From the NCBI GenBank assembly GCA_035492455.1, contig DATJJE010000007.1:16114-80113 (forward strand): DNA of 64,000 bases, given 5' to 3'. Position numbers and translations under genes: made by a program. Source of the DNA: Gp6-AA40 sp035492455. Its GTDB lineage: Bacteria > Acidobacteriota > Vicinamibacteria > Vicinamibacterales > UBA2999. This document shows, one piece after another, positions 35,841 through 44,187 of this stretch. Positions within the stretch are counted from its first letter, which is position 1, and each line of letters begins with the position of its first letter. The notes below the pieces were generated by a model. It did not search any database. It had not been told where the DNA came from and worked only from the letters and a program-made list of their open reading frames with translations.

Positions 35841-37795
35841 GCAGGCCGTTGCCGAGGCAGGCAGATGTGGTCCTCATCAGCATGCCCTTCGGCGAGCTCT
35901 TTTCTCCCTCGATGGGCCTCAGTCTCTTAAAGGGTGCGCTCAATCGCGACGGCGTCAGCTCGGTCATCCGCTACTTCGGCCTGCCGTTCGCGAAGCGCAT
36001 TGGCCGGCGTCTGTACTTCGAATTATCAACGGACGACCGGCTGTCGGCGCGGCAGCTTGCCGGGGAGTGGCTGTTCGCGCACGCGCTCTTCGATCGCACA
36101 CAGGCGGACGACGAGCGGTACTTCGATGAGATTCTGCGATGCCGATCGGGGTGGGTCATCGATGACGTGGCACCGCTCCATCACTCGACCGTCCGGCGGC
36201 TGAAGGACAACAGACGCCACGTGCAGCCGTTCCTCGATGAATGCGCGGAGCAGGTGCTCGCATTGCGTCCGCGGCTCGTCGGCTTCACGACTGTCTTTCA
36301 GCAGCACGTCGCTTCGCTGGCGCTGGCGCGGCGGCTCAAGGAACGCGCGCCGCACATCACGATCGTGTTTGGCGGATCGAACTGCGAGGGGGTGATGGGA
36401 GCGGAAACGGTTCGCCAGTTTCCGTTCGTGGACGCGGCGGTTTCAGGCGAGGGCGACCTCATTTTTCCGGAGGTCGTCGCACGGGTCTTCAAAGGCACGC
36501 CGCTGGCGGGACTCGAAGGCGTGAAGACGCGCGCAACGGTCAAACGTGAGTTCCTCTTCGGCTCCTTCGACAACGCACCGCCGGTGCGCGACATGAACGC
36601 GCTTCCCTATCCGGACTTCGACGATTTCTTCGCCGAGTTCAATGCCACCGGCTACAAAAGCACGTGGCAGCCGCGGTTGTTCTTCGAGACGTCGCGCGGA
36701 TGCTGGTGGGGCGAGAAGAAGCACTGCACGTTCTGCGGTCTCAACGGTCAGACGATGGCGTTTCGTAGTAAGACCGGAGCGCGCGCGCTGGCGGAGCTCA
36801 CCGCGATTGTCGAGCAGCATCCGGGATGTGAGATTCAGGTCGTCGACAACATCCTCGACATGCGCTACTTCAACGACTTTCTGCCCGCCCTTGCGGCGAG
36901 CGATCTCGACGTGGAACTGTTCTACGAGACGAAGTCGAACCTCAAAAAGGAGCAGGTCCGCGCGCTGCGCGATGCGGGCGTGACGCAGATTCAGCCCGGC
37001 ATCGAAAGCTTCAGCGACAGCGTGCTCACCCTGATGCAGAAGGGTGTGACGGCGCTGCAGAACATTCAACTGCTCAAGTGGTGCACGGAGCTGGGCGTGC
37101 GGCCGTACTGGAACGTACTGTGGGGATTTCCAGGTGAGCCGCCGGACGACTATCGGCGAATGGCGGAGATCGTGCCGCTGCTCACCCATCTGGTGCCGCC
37201 GATCGGATTCGGCGGCCTGCGTCTCGATCGCTTCAGTCCGAATTTCTTCGGCGCGGAGCGCCTCGGGTTCAGCAACGTTCGTCCGCTGCCCGCGTACCAG
37301 CTCGTCTACCCGCTGCCGGCTGCGGCGGTCGCAAACCTGGCCTATCACTTCGCGTTCGATTACCAGCGCGAGCAGAGGGTGCATGAGTACATCGGACCAC
37401 TGCTGAGAGAGCTGCGGGCGTGGAAGTCGATGAGCGGCGAAAGCACACTGTTCCATGCGGACGTCGACGGCAAGCTCGCCATCTGCGACACGCGCCCGGC
37501 CGCACGGGCCGCTGTCACGGTGCTCGAACACTTAGACCGCGAGCTCTATCTACAGTGCGACGCCATTGCCGACATCCGCAGGCTTGTTGACGTCGCGCGC
37601 GCGGAAGGCGCGCCGGCAGGCGAGGAGGCAATTGCCGAACGGCTCGAGCCGCTGTGCGCGAAAGGTCTGCTGCTGCGCGACGGCCGACGCTATCTCGCGC
37701 TGTCGGTCAGGCTGGGAACCTATAAGCCTTCGCGTGCGGCCAGACGTGCGCTCAGAGACACTGCCGGTTACTCGTTCATACAGAGGAGGGTGTGA
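35837..37795 (+). CDS. RiPP-maturation radical SAM protein (B12-binding, C-methyltransferase-like)
   Basis: A 652-residue protein. The N-terminal 220 residues resemble a cobalamin-binding domain (VVLISMPFGELFSPSMGLSLL, ITIVFGGSNCEG, VSGEGDLIFPE). The radical SAM domain begins with SRGCWWGEKKHCTFCGLNG, giving Cys289, Cys297 and Cys300 in a Cx7Cx2C arrangement, the hallmark I know from RiPP maturation radical SAM protein 1 (TIGR03975). A helical tail follows. The family modifies ribosomal peptides, probably by C-methylation. The start overlaps the kinase stop by four bases, and the stop overlaps the next ATG (TGATG), so the partner peptide is expected downstream. Confidence 0.88.
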   Translation: MSRPLPRQADVVLISMPFGELFSPSMGLSLLKGALNRDGVSSVIRYFGLPFAKRIGRRLYFELSTDDRLSARQLAGEWLFAHALFDRTQADDERYFDEILRCRSGWVIDDVAPLHHSTVRRLKDNRRHVQPFLDECAEQVLALRPRLVGFTTVFQQHVASLALARRLKERAPHITIVFGGSNCEGVMGAETVRQFPFVDAAVSGEGDLIFPEVVARVFKGTPLAGLEGVKTRATVKREFLFGSFDNAPPVRDMNALPYPDFDDFFAEFNATGYKSTWQPRLFFETSRGCWWGEKKHCTFCGLNGQTMAFRSKTGARALAELTAIVEQHPGCEIQVVDNILDMRYFNDFLPALAASDLDVELFYETKSNLKKEQVRALRDAGVTQIQPGIESFSDSVLTLMQKGVTALQNIQLLKWCTELGVRPYWNVLWGFPGEPPDDYRRMAEIVPLLTHLVPPIGFGGLRLDRFSPNFFGAERLGFSNVRPLPAYQLVYPLPAAAVANLAYHFAFDYQREQRVHEYIGPLLRELRAWKSMSGESTLFHADVDGKLAICDTRPAARAAVTVLEHLDRELYLQCDAIADIRRLVDVARAEGAPAGEEAIAERLEPLCAKGLLLRDGRRYLALSVRLGTYKPSRAARRALRDTAGYSFIQRRV

Positions 37796-37890
37796 TGGCC
37801 AAAAAGGGTGGGGCAAAGAAGGGCGGAACGAAGAAAAAGGGATCGAAGAAGAAGGGCTCGAAGAAAAGAGGCCCGGTCAAGGCATTTTGA
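37795..37890 (+). CDS. Candidate RiPP precursor: 31-residue Lys/Gly-rich peptide
   Basis: This short gene starts at the ATG that overlaps the radical SAM stop, with AGAGGAGGG five to eight bases upstream, one of the strongest ribosome binding sites in the window. The peptide begins MAKKGGAKKGG, has three tandem units KKKGS/KKKGS/KKRGP (15 bases each: 37831-37845, 37846-37860, 37861-37875) and ends VKAF. It has 13 Lys and one Arg, no acidic residue and no Cys, so thioether chemistry can be excluded. Its role as the substrate of the radical SAM enzyme is inferred from coupling. Alternatively it is a free basic peptide, for example a nucleic-acid-binding one. Confidence 0.6.
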   Translation: MAKKGGAKKGGTKKKGSKKKGSKKRGPVKAF

Positions 37891-37897
37891 TAATTAC

Positions 37898-37921
37898 GAG
37901 GCGGGTTGACACACCCGCCTC
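37898..37921 (+). terminator. Stem-loop after the peptide gene, with TTGACA in the loop
   Basis: GAGGCGGGT (37898-37906) and ACCCGCCTC (37913-37921) form a 9-bp stem with a six-base loop. There is no adjacent T run, so termination is probable but not certain. TTGACA at 37906-37911 might also be a -35 box for the DoxX gene, although the -10 at the right distance is poor. Confidence 0.55.
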
Positions 37922-37955
37922 GACACGTCACATTTTGCCGCTACAAGGAGCGACA

Positions 37956-38417
37956 ATGGCCAACCCCGTTACCGACTCGCGCTCGAACGAAGCGCTCGCC
38001 TACGGCATCTTCCGCTTCACGTTCGGCGTGAACATCATGATGCGCGGCATCGTCCGCATCGCGCTCGGACTGCCGGCATTTCAAAACTACATGCTGACGC
38101 AGTTCAAGGACGTGCCGGTGATGCCCACGGCGTTTCTCATCCCCTTTGCGACGGTGCTGCCATTCATCGAGACGCTGATCGGCTTCTGCATCATGGTGGG
38201 GCTGGCGACGCGCACGGCGCTCATCGCCGGCGCCCTGATGATTGCGGCGCTGACGTTTGGAACGATGATGCGGCAGGACTTCACCATCGCCTGGCTGCAG
38301 CTCGATTACGCCATCGCGTTTTTCATCCTGCTCGCGCTGCGGTCATGGAACCTGATTTCCGTCGACGCGAAGATGGGCCGCCACACCGTGGCGCCGACCG
38401 CGACCGCGCGCGTTTAA
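37956..38417 (+). CDS. DoxX-family membrane protein
   Basis: A 153-residue protein with four hydrophobic helices (starting FRFTFGVNIMMRGIVRIALGL, ending YAIAFFILLALRSWNLIS). This is the size and layout of DoxX/DoxD-like integral membrane proteins, whose roles range from thiosulfate oxidation to redox stress. AAGGAG precedes the ATG. It follows the candidate RiPP operon after a hairpin and precedes the FG-GAP gene by two bases, so it is more likely paired with the latter. Confidence 0.8.
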   Translation: MANPVTDSRSNEALAYGIFRFTFGVNIMMRGIVRIALGLPAFQNYMLTQFKDVPVMPTAFLIPFATVLPFIETLIGFCIMVGLATRTALIAGALMIAALTFGTMMRQDFTIAWLQLDYAIAFFILLALRSWNLISVDAKMGRHTVAPTATARV

Positions 38418-38419
38418 CC

Positions 38420-40000
38420 ATGAAGCGATTCGTTTGTGTTCTGATCCCGGTGCTATTCGTCGCGGCGGGCGCGATTGTTGTCGCGCAGACGGCGACGGGA
38501 GGCGACCCCGGTTTCCTGAAACGCAATTTCACTCCGATCGCTTACCTGAAGGCGTCGGACCCGAGCCCCGACGCAAAGCTCGGCTTCGGCAGCGCCTTGA
38601 CGGGCCGGACGCTGGTCATGAGCCGCGACGGCAACACGATCGCAGTCGCAGCACCGGACGAAAGCAGCGGTGCAAAGGGTGTCAACGGAAACCAGAAGGA
38701 CGACGCGGCGGGCGGATCCGGGGCCGTTTACATCTTTACCCGGTCAGGCGCCGGTAAACCGTGGGCCCAGGAGGCGTATCTGAAGGCATCGAACACCGAT
38801 GCCTACGACAGCTTCGGGTTCTCGCTCGCCATCAGCGCGAACGGGAGCACGCTGGCGGTAACCGCCACGCGCGAGGACAGCAACGCGCGCGGCATCAACG
38901 GCGATCAGTCCAACAACGATGCGGAAGACTCGGGCGCGGCATATGTCTTCACACGTAGCGGCGGCAAGTGGGCGCAACAGGCTTACGTCAAGGCGTCGAA
39001 CTCCGACGCCGGCGATCAGTTCGGCTGGTCGGTCGCGCTAAGTGACGACGGAAACATGATGGCTGTAGGAGCGCCGACGGAGGCCAGCAACGCGCGCGGT
39101 GTGAATGGCAACCAGGCCGACAACTCGGCGGCGAATGCAGGGGCGGTCTACACCTTCACGCGCTCCGGCTCGACATGGTCACAGACGTCGTACCTGAAGG
39201 GCGAACAGACGGATCCGGGTGATCTCTTCGGCTTCGCGGTCGATTTGTCGAGCGACGGCAGCGTGCTCGCCATTTCCGGGTTCGACGAGGACGGTGGCGT
39301 GGCGGGCGTGAACGGCAACCAGGCTGACAACTCGAAGAATGGATCGGGATGCGCCTATATCTTCGTCCGCGACGGTAGCTCCTGGAAGCAGACGACGTAT
39401 CTGAAGCAGTCGAACCTCAATCATCCGCAGGATGCGTTCGGATCGGCTCTGGCAATCAGCGGCGACGGCAAAACGCTCGTCGTCGACGCCGCTGACGAAG
39501 ACGGCACAGTCGGCGGCATCAACGGCAAGGAGTACGACGGGCAACAGATCGGCGATAACTCGAACGGCGCGATGTACGTGTTCGTGAACACCAACGGCAC
39601 GTGGTCGCAGCAGGCGTACATCAAGTCGTCGAATGTCCGCGTCAACGACCTGTTCGGGATCCGGCTCGCGATCAGCACCAACGGCAACGTGTTCGTCGCT
39701 TCGTCGATGCTGCAGGGGGGCGGCGGCCGCGGACCAGGCGCCAATCCGCAGGACTTCTCCGCCGAAGAATCCGGCGCGGTCTATGTGTTCACACGCAACG
39801 GCACCACGTGGACGCAGCGTACGTATCTGAAGTCGCCGAACTCCGACGCGTATGACGAATTCGGCTCAGGGGTGGCAATGAGCGGCGATGCCAACACGCT
39901 GGCGATCGCTGCATTCGGCGAGGATGGCGGATCGAGCGGCGTCGGAGGCAACATGGCCGATAACTCGGTCCGTGGCTCCGGCGCCGTCTACGTCTACTAG
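38420..40000 (+). CDS. Secreted seven-repeat FG-GAP beta-propeller protein
   Basis: A 526-residue protein with a signal peptide (MKRFVCVLIPVLFVAAGAIVV, ending AQ). I count seven repeats of roughly 65 residues, each with a YLKASN-like start, a DxFG segment, an SxDGNTLAV-type strand, an acidic GVNGNQADNS-like loop and AVYVFTR. Seven such units match a seven-bladed integrin-alpha-type propeller; the acidic loops suggest calcium binding. It starts two bases after the DoxX stop and appears to be co-transcribed. No catalytic motif is visible. Confidence 0.88.
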   Translation: MKRFVCVLIPVLFVAAGAIVVAQTATGGDPGFLKRNFTPIAYLKASDPSPDAKLGFGSALTGRTLVMSRDGNTIAVAAPDESSGAKGVNGNQKDDAAGGSGAVYIFTRSGAGKPWAQEAYLKASNTDAYDSFGFSLAISANGSTLAVTATREDSNARGINGDQSNNDAEDSGAAYVFTRSGGKWAQQAYVKASNSDAGDQFGWSVALSDDGNMMAVGAPTEASNARGVNGNQADNSAANAGAVYTFTRSGSTWSQTSYLKGEQTDPGDLFGFAVDLSSDGSVLAISGFDEDGGVAGVNGNQADNSKNGSGCAYIFVRDGSSWKQTTYLKQSNLNHPQDAFGSALAISGDGKTLVVDAADEDGTVGGINGKEYDGQQIGDNSNGAMYVFVNTNGTWSQQAYIKSSNVRVNDLFGIRLAISTNGNVFVASSMLQGGGGRGPGANPQDFSAEESGAVYVFTRNGTTWTQRTYLKSPNSDAYDEFGSGVAMSGDANTLAIAAFGEDGGSSGVGGNMADNSVRGSGAVYVY

Positions 40001-40009
40001 GTTCGCCTG

Positions 40010-40068
40010 GTCCGCCTAAAGGCGGACTCCACCGGCATCGGTGGGGCGGGGGCCGCCTTAGCCGGCCC
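40010..40068. repeat. Three palindromes between convergent genes
   Basis: GTCCGCC/GGCGGAC with a TAAA loop (40010-40027), CCACCG/CGGTGG with a GCAT loop (40029-40044) and GGGCCG/CGGCCC (40050-40068) lie between two convergent stops (40000 and 40073). They probably act as a bidirectional transcript end, although T tracts are weak. The first is a variant of the elements at 27427 and 48235. Confidence 0.7.
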
Positions 40069-40072
40069 ACCC

Positions 40073-41212
40073 TCAATTAGTGCTCGCCGCTCCGCGCAGC
40101 GTGATCTTCGACACGCGCCAGTTGCCCAGCTCGGCTGCCCAGACTTCGTTCTCCGTCCTGCATTCGAGCTGGTTCACCGCGTTGAACTCCTTCGCCAGCC
40201 GTCCCGCGCGGCCGAACGTTCCCAGGAGCTTGCCGGTGAGATCGACCTTGAAGATGTTGCCGTCGTAATCGATATCCTCCGGCGGATTCGAGTTCGACAC
40301 GTACATCACCTGCCGCGGCCCCTGGGTGATGCAAATCGCGCGTGGGGTCCCGACGTTCACAAACTTCGTCTTGAAATTGCCGTCGCCGTCGAATACCTGG
40401 ATGCGGCGGTTGCCCGCATCGGCGACATAGACGAGACCCTGACTGTCGACGGCGATCGCGCGCGGCTGGCGGAATTGCCCGTTGGCCGTTCCGGTCTGTC
40501 CCCACGAACGCACGAACTTGCCGTTCTTGTCGAACTTCGCGATGCGGCTGTTCGTGCCGAGACCGTCCGCAACATAGATGTTGCCCGCGGCGTCCCAGGC
40601 GACGTCGGTCGGCCGGTTGAACACGTCCTGCTGGCCGCCCACTCCGGGAGGACCTCCGCGTCCGCGGCCGCCGCCACCTTCAGCATCGGGTGGAGGAGCG
40701 CCACCGGCACCGCGACCCGCGCCTGCGGCTGCCGGAGGAGGAGGAGGAAGGTTCACCGGCACGCGCTCGGATTCGGCCTTGCGTCCGAGGAGCATCACGA
40801 CGCGGCCCTCGGAGTCGAACTCGAGGACCGTATTCGCCATCTGATCGACCATCCAGATGTTGTCCTGCGGATCGACCTTCACCTTTTCCGCAAACAACAT
40901 CGCGTACGATCCCTGGCCGATCTCGCCGACGTACTTCCCGGTCTTGTCGAACCGGAACATGCGCGAGCCGCCGTGCGCGAACGGACGCGCGCTGCCGAGG
41001 GAGATCGTCGGATGGCCGGTGCGCGTGTAGACAAACACGTCGCCCTTTGAATTGGTTGCAACGCCCGCAACCTCACCGAAGTTCAGGTTGCCCGGGAGCT
41101 TGAGCGGCTCGATCTGCACGTCATATGTCAGCTCCGGCACGACGAGCTGAGCGCCGAGCGAGGTGACACCGAGAGTGAGAAGGCCGAGAGCGATCTGAAG
41201 TGTGCGTTTCAT
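40073..41212 (-). CDS. Secreted NHL-repeat protein with low-complexity insert
   Basis: A 379-residue protein with a signal peptide (MKRTLQIALGLLTLGVTSLG, ending AQ) and NHL-type blades: DPQDNIWMVDQMANTVLEFD, DAAGNIYVADGLGTNSRIAKFD, DSQGLVYVADAGNRRIQVFD. Between two blades at about residues 150-195 lies a Pro/Gly/Arg-rich stretch, probably an extended loop. It is paralogous to 41223-42287, which lacks the low-complexity part, and shares the operon with it (11 bases apart). Function unknown. Confidence 0.83.
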   Translation of the reverse strand: MKRTLQIALGLLTLGVTSLGAQLVVPELTYDVQIEPLKLPGNLNFGEVAGVATNSKGDVFVYTRTGHPTISLGSARPFAHGGSRMFRFDKTGKYVGEIGQGSYAMLFAEKVKVDPQDNIWMVDQMANTVLEFDSEGRVVMLLGRKAESERVPVNLPPPPPAAAGAGRGAGGAPPPDAEGGGGRGRGGPPGVGGQQDVFNRPTDVAWDAAGNIYVADGLGTNSRIAKFDKNGKFVRSWGQTGTANGQFRQPRAIAVDSQGLVYVADAGNRRIQVFDGDGNFKTKFVNVGTPRAICITQGPRQVMYVSNSNPPEDIDYDGNIFKVDLTGKLLGTFGRAGRLAKEFNAVNQLECRTENEVWAAELGNWRVSKITLRGAASTN

Positions 41213-41222
41213 GATCGTCCTC

Positions 41223-42287
41223 CTATCTCGCTGCCGTTGTCGTCGGCTTGACCGGCGTGCCGGTCGATGGCTTCAGCATCAGCTTCTGCACGCGCCACGA
41301 TTCGATCTCGGCGACGATGATCTGGTCCGGGTTGCGGCAGTCCATCATGTGCACCACCTGGAAGCCGCCAAGCTGTTTGCTGGCATGGCCGAACTTCCCG
41401 AGGATCGTTCCGTCGAGCTCCATCTTGTAGATCTCGCCCGTGATGTCCCACGAGCCAGGTGTATTGCCGTTCGGGTTCGAGTTGGAGCTGAAGACGTACT
41501 GGTGCGGACCGGGCGAAATGCAGACCGTCCAGGACACACCGATGTTGTCCTGAATGCGGCGCAGCACCAGGTTGTTGTCGAACACCTGCATGCGATTGTT
41601 GCCGCGATCGGCCACGTAGACGTTGCCGTTGTTGTCCACGGCGATACCGTGCGGCGTACTGAACTGGCTTGGCTCCGCGCCGGGGCGCTCGCTGCCCACC
41701 TGCTTCACGAAGCGGCCGTTCTTGTCGAACTTCACGACGCGGTGATTCACGTAGCCGTCGGAGATGAAGATGTTCCCCTGCGGATCCCACGCGACGTCCG
41801 TTGGACGGCCGAACGTGTACTTCGCTGCCGGCGGCGTCGGTCCCTGCGGCGGAGCGATGAGCTGGCCGAGCACTGCTGGAGGACGGCGACCCAGCACCAT
41901 CGTGATGTGCCCTTCGGGATTGAAGCGAACGATCGTGTTCGTCCCTTCGTCGACGACCCAGATGTTGTCGTCCTTGTCCACGCGCACACTGTGCGCGAAC
42001 TCGAAGTTGTAGGCGCCTTCGCCAATCTCGCGGACGAACGTGCCGTTCTGGTCGAATTCGAACAGCCGCGTGTTTGCGCTGCGCGTGTAGACGAAGACAT
42101 GACCCTTGGAATTCGTGGCCACGCCAATCGCCTCGCCGAGATACAGACCCGCCGGCAGCTTGATGAAGTTCGGTACCGAGTCGTAAGGAATCTCGGGCAC
42201 GTTCTGCGCGGTGGCTTTGGCCTGCGCGAACGCGGGCGACGCACACAGAGCGAACGCCGCAAGTTGCAAGAAGAAAGAGCGCCTCAT
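41223..42287 (-). CDS. Secreted NHL-repeat protein
   Basis: A 354-residue protein with a signal peptide (MRRSFFLQLAAFALCASPAFA) and six-bladed NHL-like repeats (DKDDNIWVVDEGTNTIVRFN, DPQGNIFISDGYVNHRVVKFD, DNNGNVYVADRGNNRMQVFD). GGAGG lies before the ATG at 42287. It pairs with the paralogue at 40073. Similar propellers occur in peptidyl-alpha-hydroxyglycine lyases and in many secreted acidobacterial proteins; I see no basis for choosing an activity. Confidence 0.83.
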   Translation of the reverse strand: MRRSFFLQLAAFALCASPAFAQAKATAQNVPEIPYDSVPNFIKLPAGLYLGEAIGVATNSKGHVFVYTRSANTRLFEFDQNGTFVREIGEGAYNFEFAHSVRVDKDDNIWVVDEGTNTIVRFNPEGHITMVLGRRPPAVLGQLIAPPQGPTPPAAKYTFGRPTDVAWDPQGNIFISDGYVNHRVVKFDKNGRFVKQVGSERPGAEPSQFSTPHGIAVDNNGNVYVADRGNNRMQVFDNNLVLRRIQDNIGVSWTVCISPGPHQYVFSSNSNPNGNTPGSWDITGEIYKMELDGTILGKFGHASKQLGGFQVVHMMDCRNPDQIIVAEIESWRVQKLMLKPSTGTPVKPTTTAAR

Positions 42288-42366
42288 GTAAGCCTCCGCG
42301 GCGACTCTATACCTAAGCGGAGGCGGGTTCAATCGGAGAGACGGCCCCGGGGGTGGGCCGTCGCCT

Positions 42367-42696
42367 TCAGATGCTCAGGAGTCGCTCGAAAAACGAGCGA
42401 TACCGTTTGAGAGCGATGCGCAAGTCCTCGGTTGAAACGTTCTGGCCTCGCTTCCACTGCTCTTCCAGGCGTCCACGCTCCGTGCCGAACACGTCGGTCA
42501 GACGTTTCAGCATTTCGCTGACGAGCGCATCCGCCTGCTCGACCGCGGCGCGAGGCTCATCGACGAACCCCGTCTGAATTGCATCCCATCGAGTGTGAAA
42601 GCCGCGACCCTCTTCCACCGGAAAGAGCGCCATCCGCTTTTCCTCAGCAGATACGGCACGCCCTTCGCGCTCAACAACCGGATTCTGATCCGTCAT
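42367..42696 (-). CDS. Small hypothetical cytoplasmic protein
   Basis: A 109-residue soluble, helical protein (FHTRWDAIQTGFVDEPRAAVEQADALVSEMLKRL ... STEDLRIALKRYRSFFERLL, given in part). It overlaps the upstream gene by four bases (ATGA). Its pattern FVDEPRAAVEQADALV and the RYRSFFERLL end match FVDDPNGAVAAADRLV and NYRALFEDLL in that neighbour, so both contain the same helical domain. Function unknown. Confidence 0.75.
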   Translation of the reverse strand: MTDQNPVVEREGRAVSAEEKRMALFPVEEGRGFHTRWDAIQTGFVDEPRAAVEQADALVSEMLKRLTDVFGTERGRLEEQWKRGQNVSTEDLRIALKRYRSFFERLLSI

Positions 42697-43256
42697 GACG
42701 CCCTCCTGATCGTTCCCTTGTCAGTCGCAAGGAGATCCTCGAACAGCGCCCGGTAGTTGACGACCGCCTGACGCAACTCCTCCGTTGCAGCCTCGCCGCG
42801 GGCCCGCCGGGTCGCCAGCGCCCTCGCGGTGCGGTAGTTGTCGACGACGCGCGGATGCTGAACAGATAGATCCGCAGCGCGTGTGTCGAAGTCTTCGATT
42901 GGATAGCCGCGTGCCGACATCACTTCGGTGACCAGACGATCGGCCGCTGCCACGGCACCGTTGGGATCATCGACAAAAAGTGCCTGCACACGCTGCCACT
43001 CCCGGCCAAACGCCTCAGCCTGCGCTTGAGAGAGGGGACGAATGTTGAGCTCCTTGACGCGGCGTGCGCGATCGACAAGGACTGCTTCCGCTTTCGCGGG
43101 CGAGCCAACCTCGCGTACTGCTCGGTCATACTCGGGTCCGAAATGCGTACGCAGCCGTTCGCGCCGCTGCCGCTGCGCGTACATCCAGGCGACGGCGCCA
43201 ATGGCAAGCGCAACGATGACCGCGGCTATAACCAGCCACATAGTTTGTGAGTCCAC
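42693..43256 (-). CDS. Single-pass membrane protein sharing a domain with its neighbour
   Basis: A 187-residue protein with one transmembrane segment (MWLVIAAVIVALAIGAVAWMY), a basic stop-transfer region (AQRQRRERLRTHFG) and a helical domain from about 70 to the end. The part FVDDPNGAVAAADRLVTEV ... LRQAVVNYRALFEDLL is paralogous to the product of 42367-42696. The stop and start overlap (ATGA), so the two subunits are probably made together and may form a heteromer at the membrane (inference). Confidence 0.78.
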   Translation of the reverse strand: MDSQTMWLVIAAVIVALAIGAVAWMYAQRQRRERLRTHFGPEYDRAVREVGSPAKAEAVLVDRARRVKELNIRPLSQAQAEAFGREWQRVQALFVDDPNGAVAAADRLVTEVMSARGYPIEDFDTRAADLSVQHPRVVDNYRTARALATRRARGEAATEELRQAVVNYRALFEDLLATDKGTIRRAS

Positions 43257-43311
43257 GTTTGTACCTCCCGTTCACTCGGAAGGTCGCAATCATCGTTCCT
43301 GCTTTTGTGGA

Positions 43312-44187
43312 TTACCGACGAGGCGTGGGTCCTGGATAGAACCTGTAGCCGGTGCCGAGCAATTGCTCCGTGTCACGTTCTCCCTCGTGACAGGCCTCCT
43401 CGAACACTTCGTAGCGTGGATCGGCCATTCGCCTGATGGCAAAGACCATCGTCCATGGGCGGGTGTAGACGGTCGGGTCATCGATGCGCGCTTCGTAGTG
43501 GATTGTGTTCGCATCGACCATCGTGAAGCGTTCAACGACATGAACGGCTTCGCTGAAGAAATTTCCCGCCTGGTCCAGCCACGTTCTGCCGTTCTGATTG
43601 GACACGTCGACCACGAGCGTGTTCCCCTCCCAGCGACCACGCGAGGTCCCCAGCCACAGCCGGACGGAACTCTCGATTCGAGGCTGCGATCCGAGAGGGA
43701 TCACGCGGAAGGTATGGCTGCGTGAATGGGTGAGGACGAACGTGTCAGGCGTCTGCACGATCGTGATGTCGCCAGGGGTATACAGCATTCGGGGTACCCC
43801 GGACGTCAAACAGGGGACATTCGGATCGATGTATTTGTCCCAGTTCTCCTTCCGTTGCTGCAGCCCCCACGGCTGGTACGGGATCTTACCGTCCGGCGTA
43901 TCGACAACCCACGTGGGGCCGGCGTTGACGTCGCCGTTGCCGGCGTGGTCCTCGATGTTCTCCACACCGCCGCCCTGGCCGCGCCAGACTCCTTGCATGT
44001 CGGGCTGACCATCGGATGTGCGCGGCACGTTGAAGGTTTTTGCCTTCGCCAGCGCGCATGGATGGAAAGACACGGGATCGCGCGGACAATCGCCAGGCTG
44101 CGGCGCTCCACCTCGACCTTGCGCGTCGAGCACCACCGCTGCGGCGATTAGGACGCCGATGATGAGCGCGCCGCGAATCCCGCTCAT
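43312..44187 (-). CDS. Secreted hypothetical protein, family A
   Basis: A 291-residue protein with a short signal peptide (MSGIRGALIIGVLIAAAVV, ending DAQ). Motifs include TSDGQPDMQGVWRG, CLTSGVPRMLYTP, IVQTPDTFVLTHS, GRWEGNTLVVDVSNQNGRTWLDQAGNFF and DDPTVYTRPWT. The same motif order occurs in 47374-48222, so they are one family of predicted beta-rich exported proteins of unknown function. The start overlaps the preceding gene's stop by four bases (ATGA). Confidence 0.8.
   Translation of the reverse strand: MSGIRGALIIGVLIAAAVVLDAQGRGGAPQPGDCPRDPVSFHPCALAKAKTFNVPRTSDGQPDMQGVWRGQGGGVENIEDHAGNGDVNAGPTWVVDTPDGKIPYQPWGLQQRKENWDKYIDPNVPCLTSGVPRMLYTPGDITIVQTPDTFVLTHSRSHTFRVIPLGSQPRIESSVRLWLGTSRGRWEGNTLVVDVSNQNGRTWLDQAGNFFSEAVHVVERFTMVDANTIHYEARIDDPTVYTRPWTMVFAIRRMADPRYEVFEEACHEGERDTEQLLGTGYRFYPGPTPRR

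Noticed and set aside
35837..37795. Radical SAM gene as a sactipeptide (thioether) synthase
   Set aside because: The adjacent peptide has no Cys and the cluster motif is Cx7Cx2C, not that of sactisynthases with SPASM domain.
37906..37935. TTGACA as promoter of the DoxX gene
   Set aside because: No good -10 box at 16-18 bases; the hexamer is part of a hairpin loop. Kept only as a remark.
41202..42410. 402-codon plus-strand frame opposite the NHL gene at 41223
   Set aside because: Shadow frame; the opposite strand has a signal peptide, ribosome binding site and NHL repeats.
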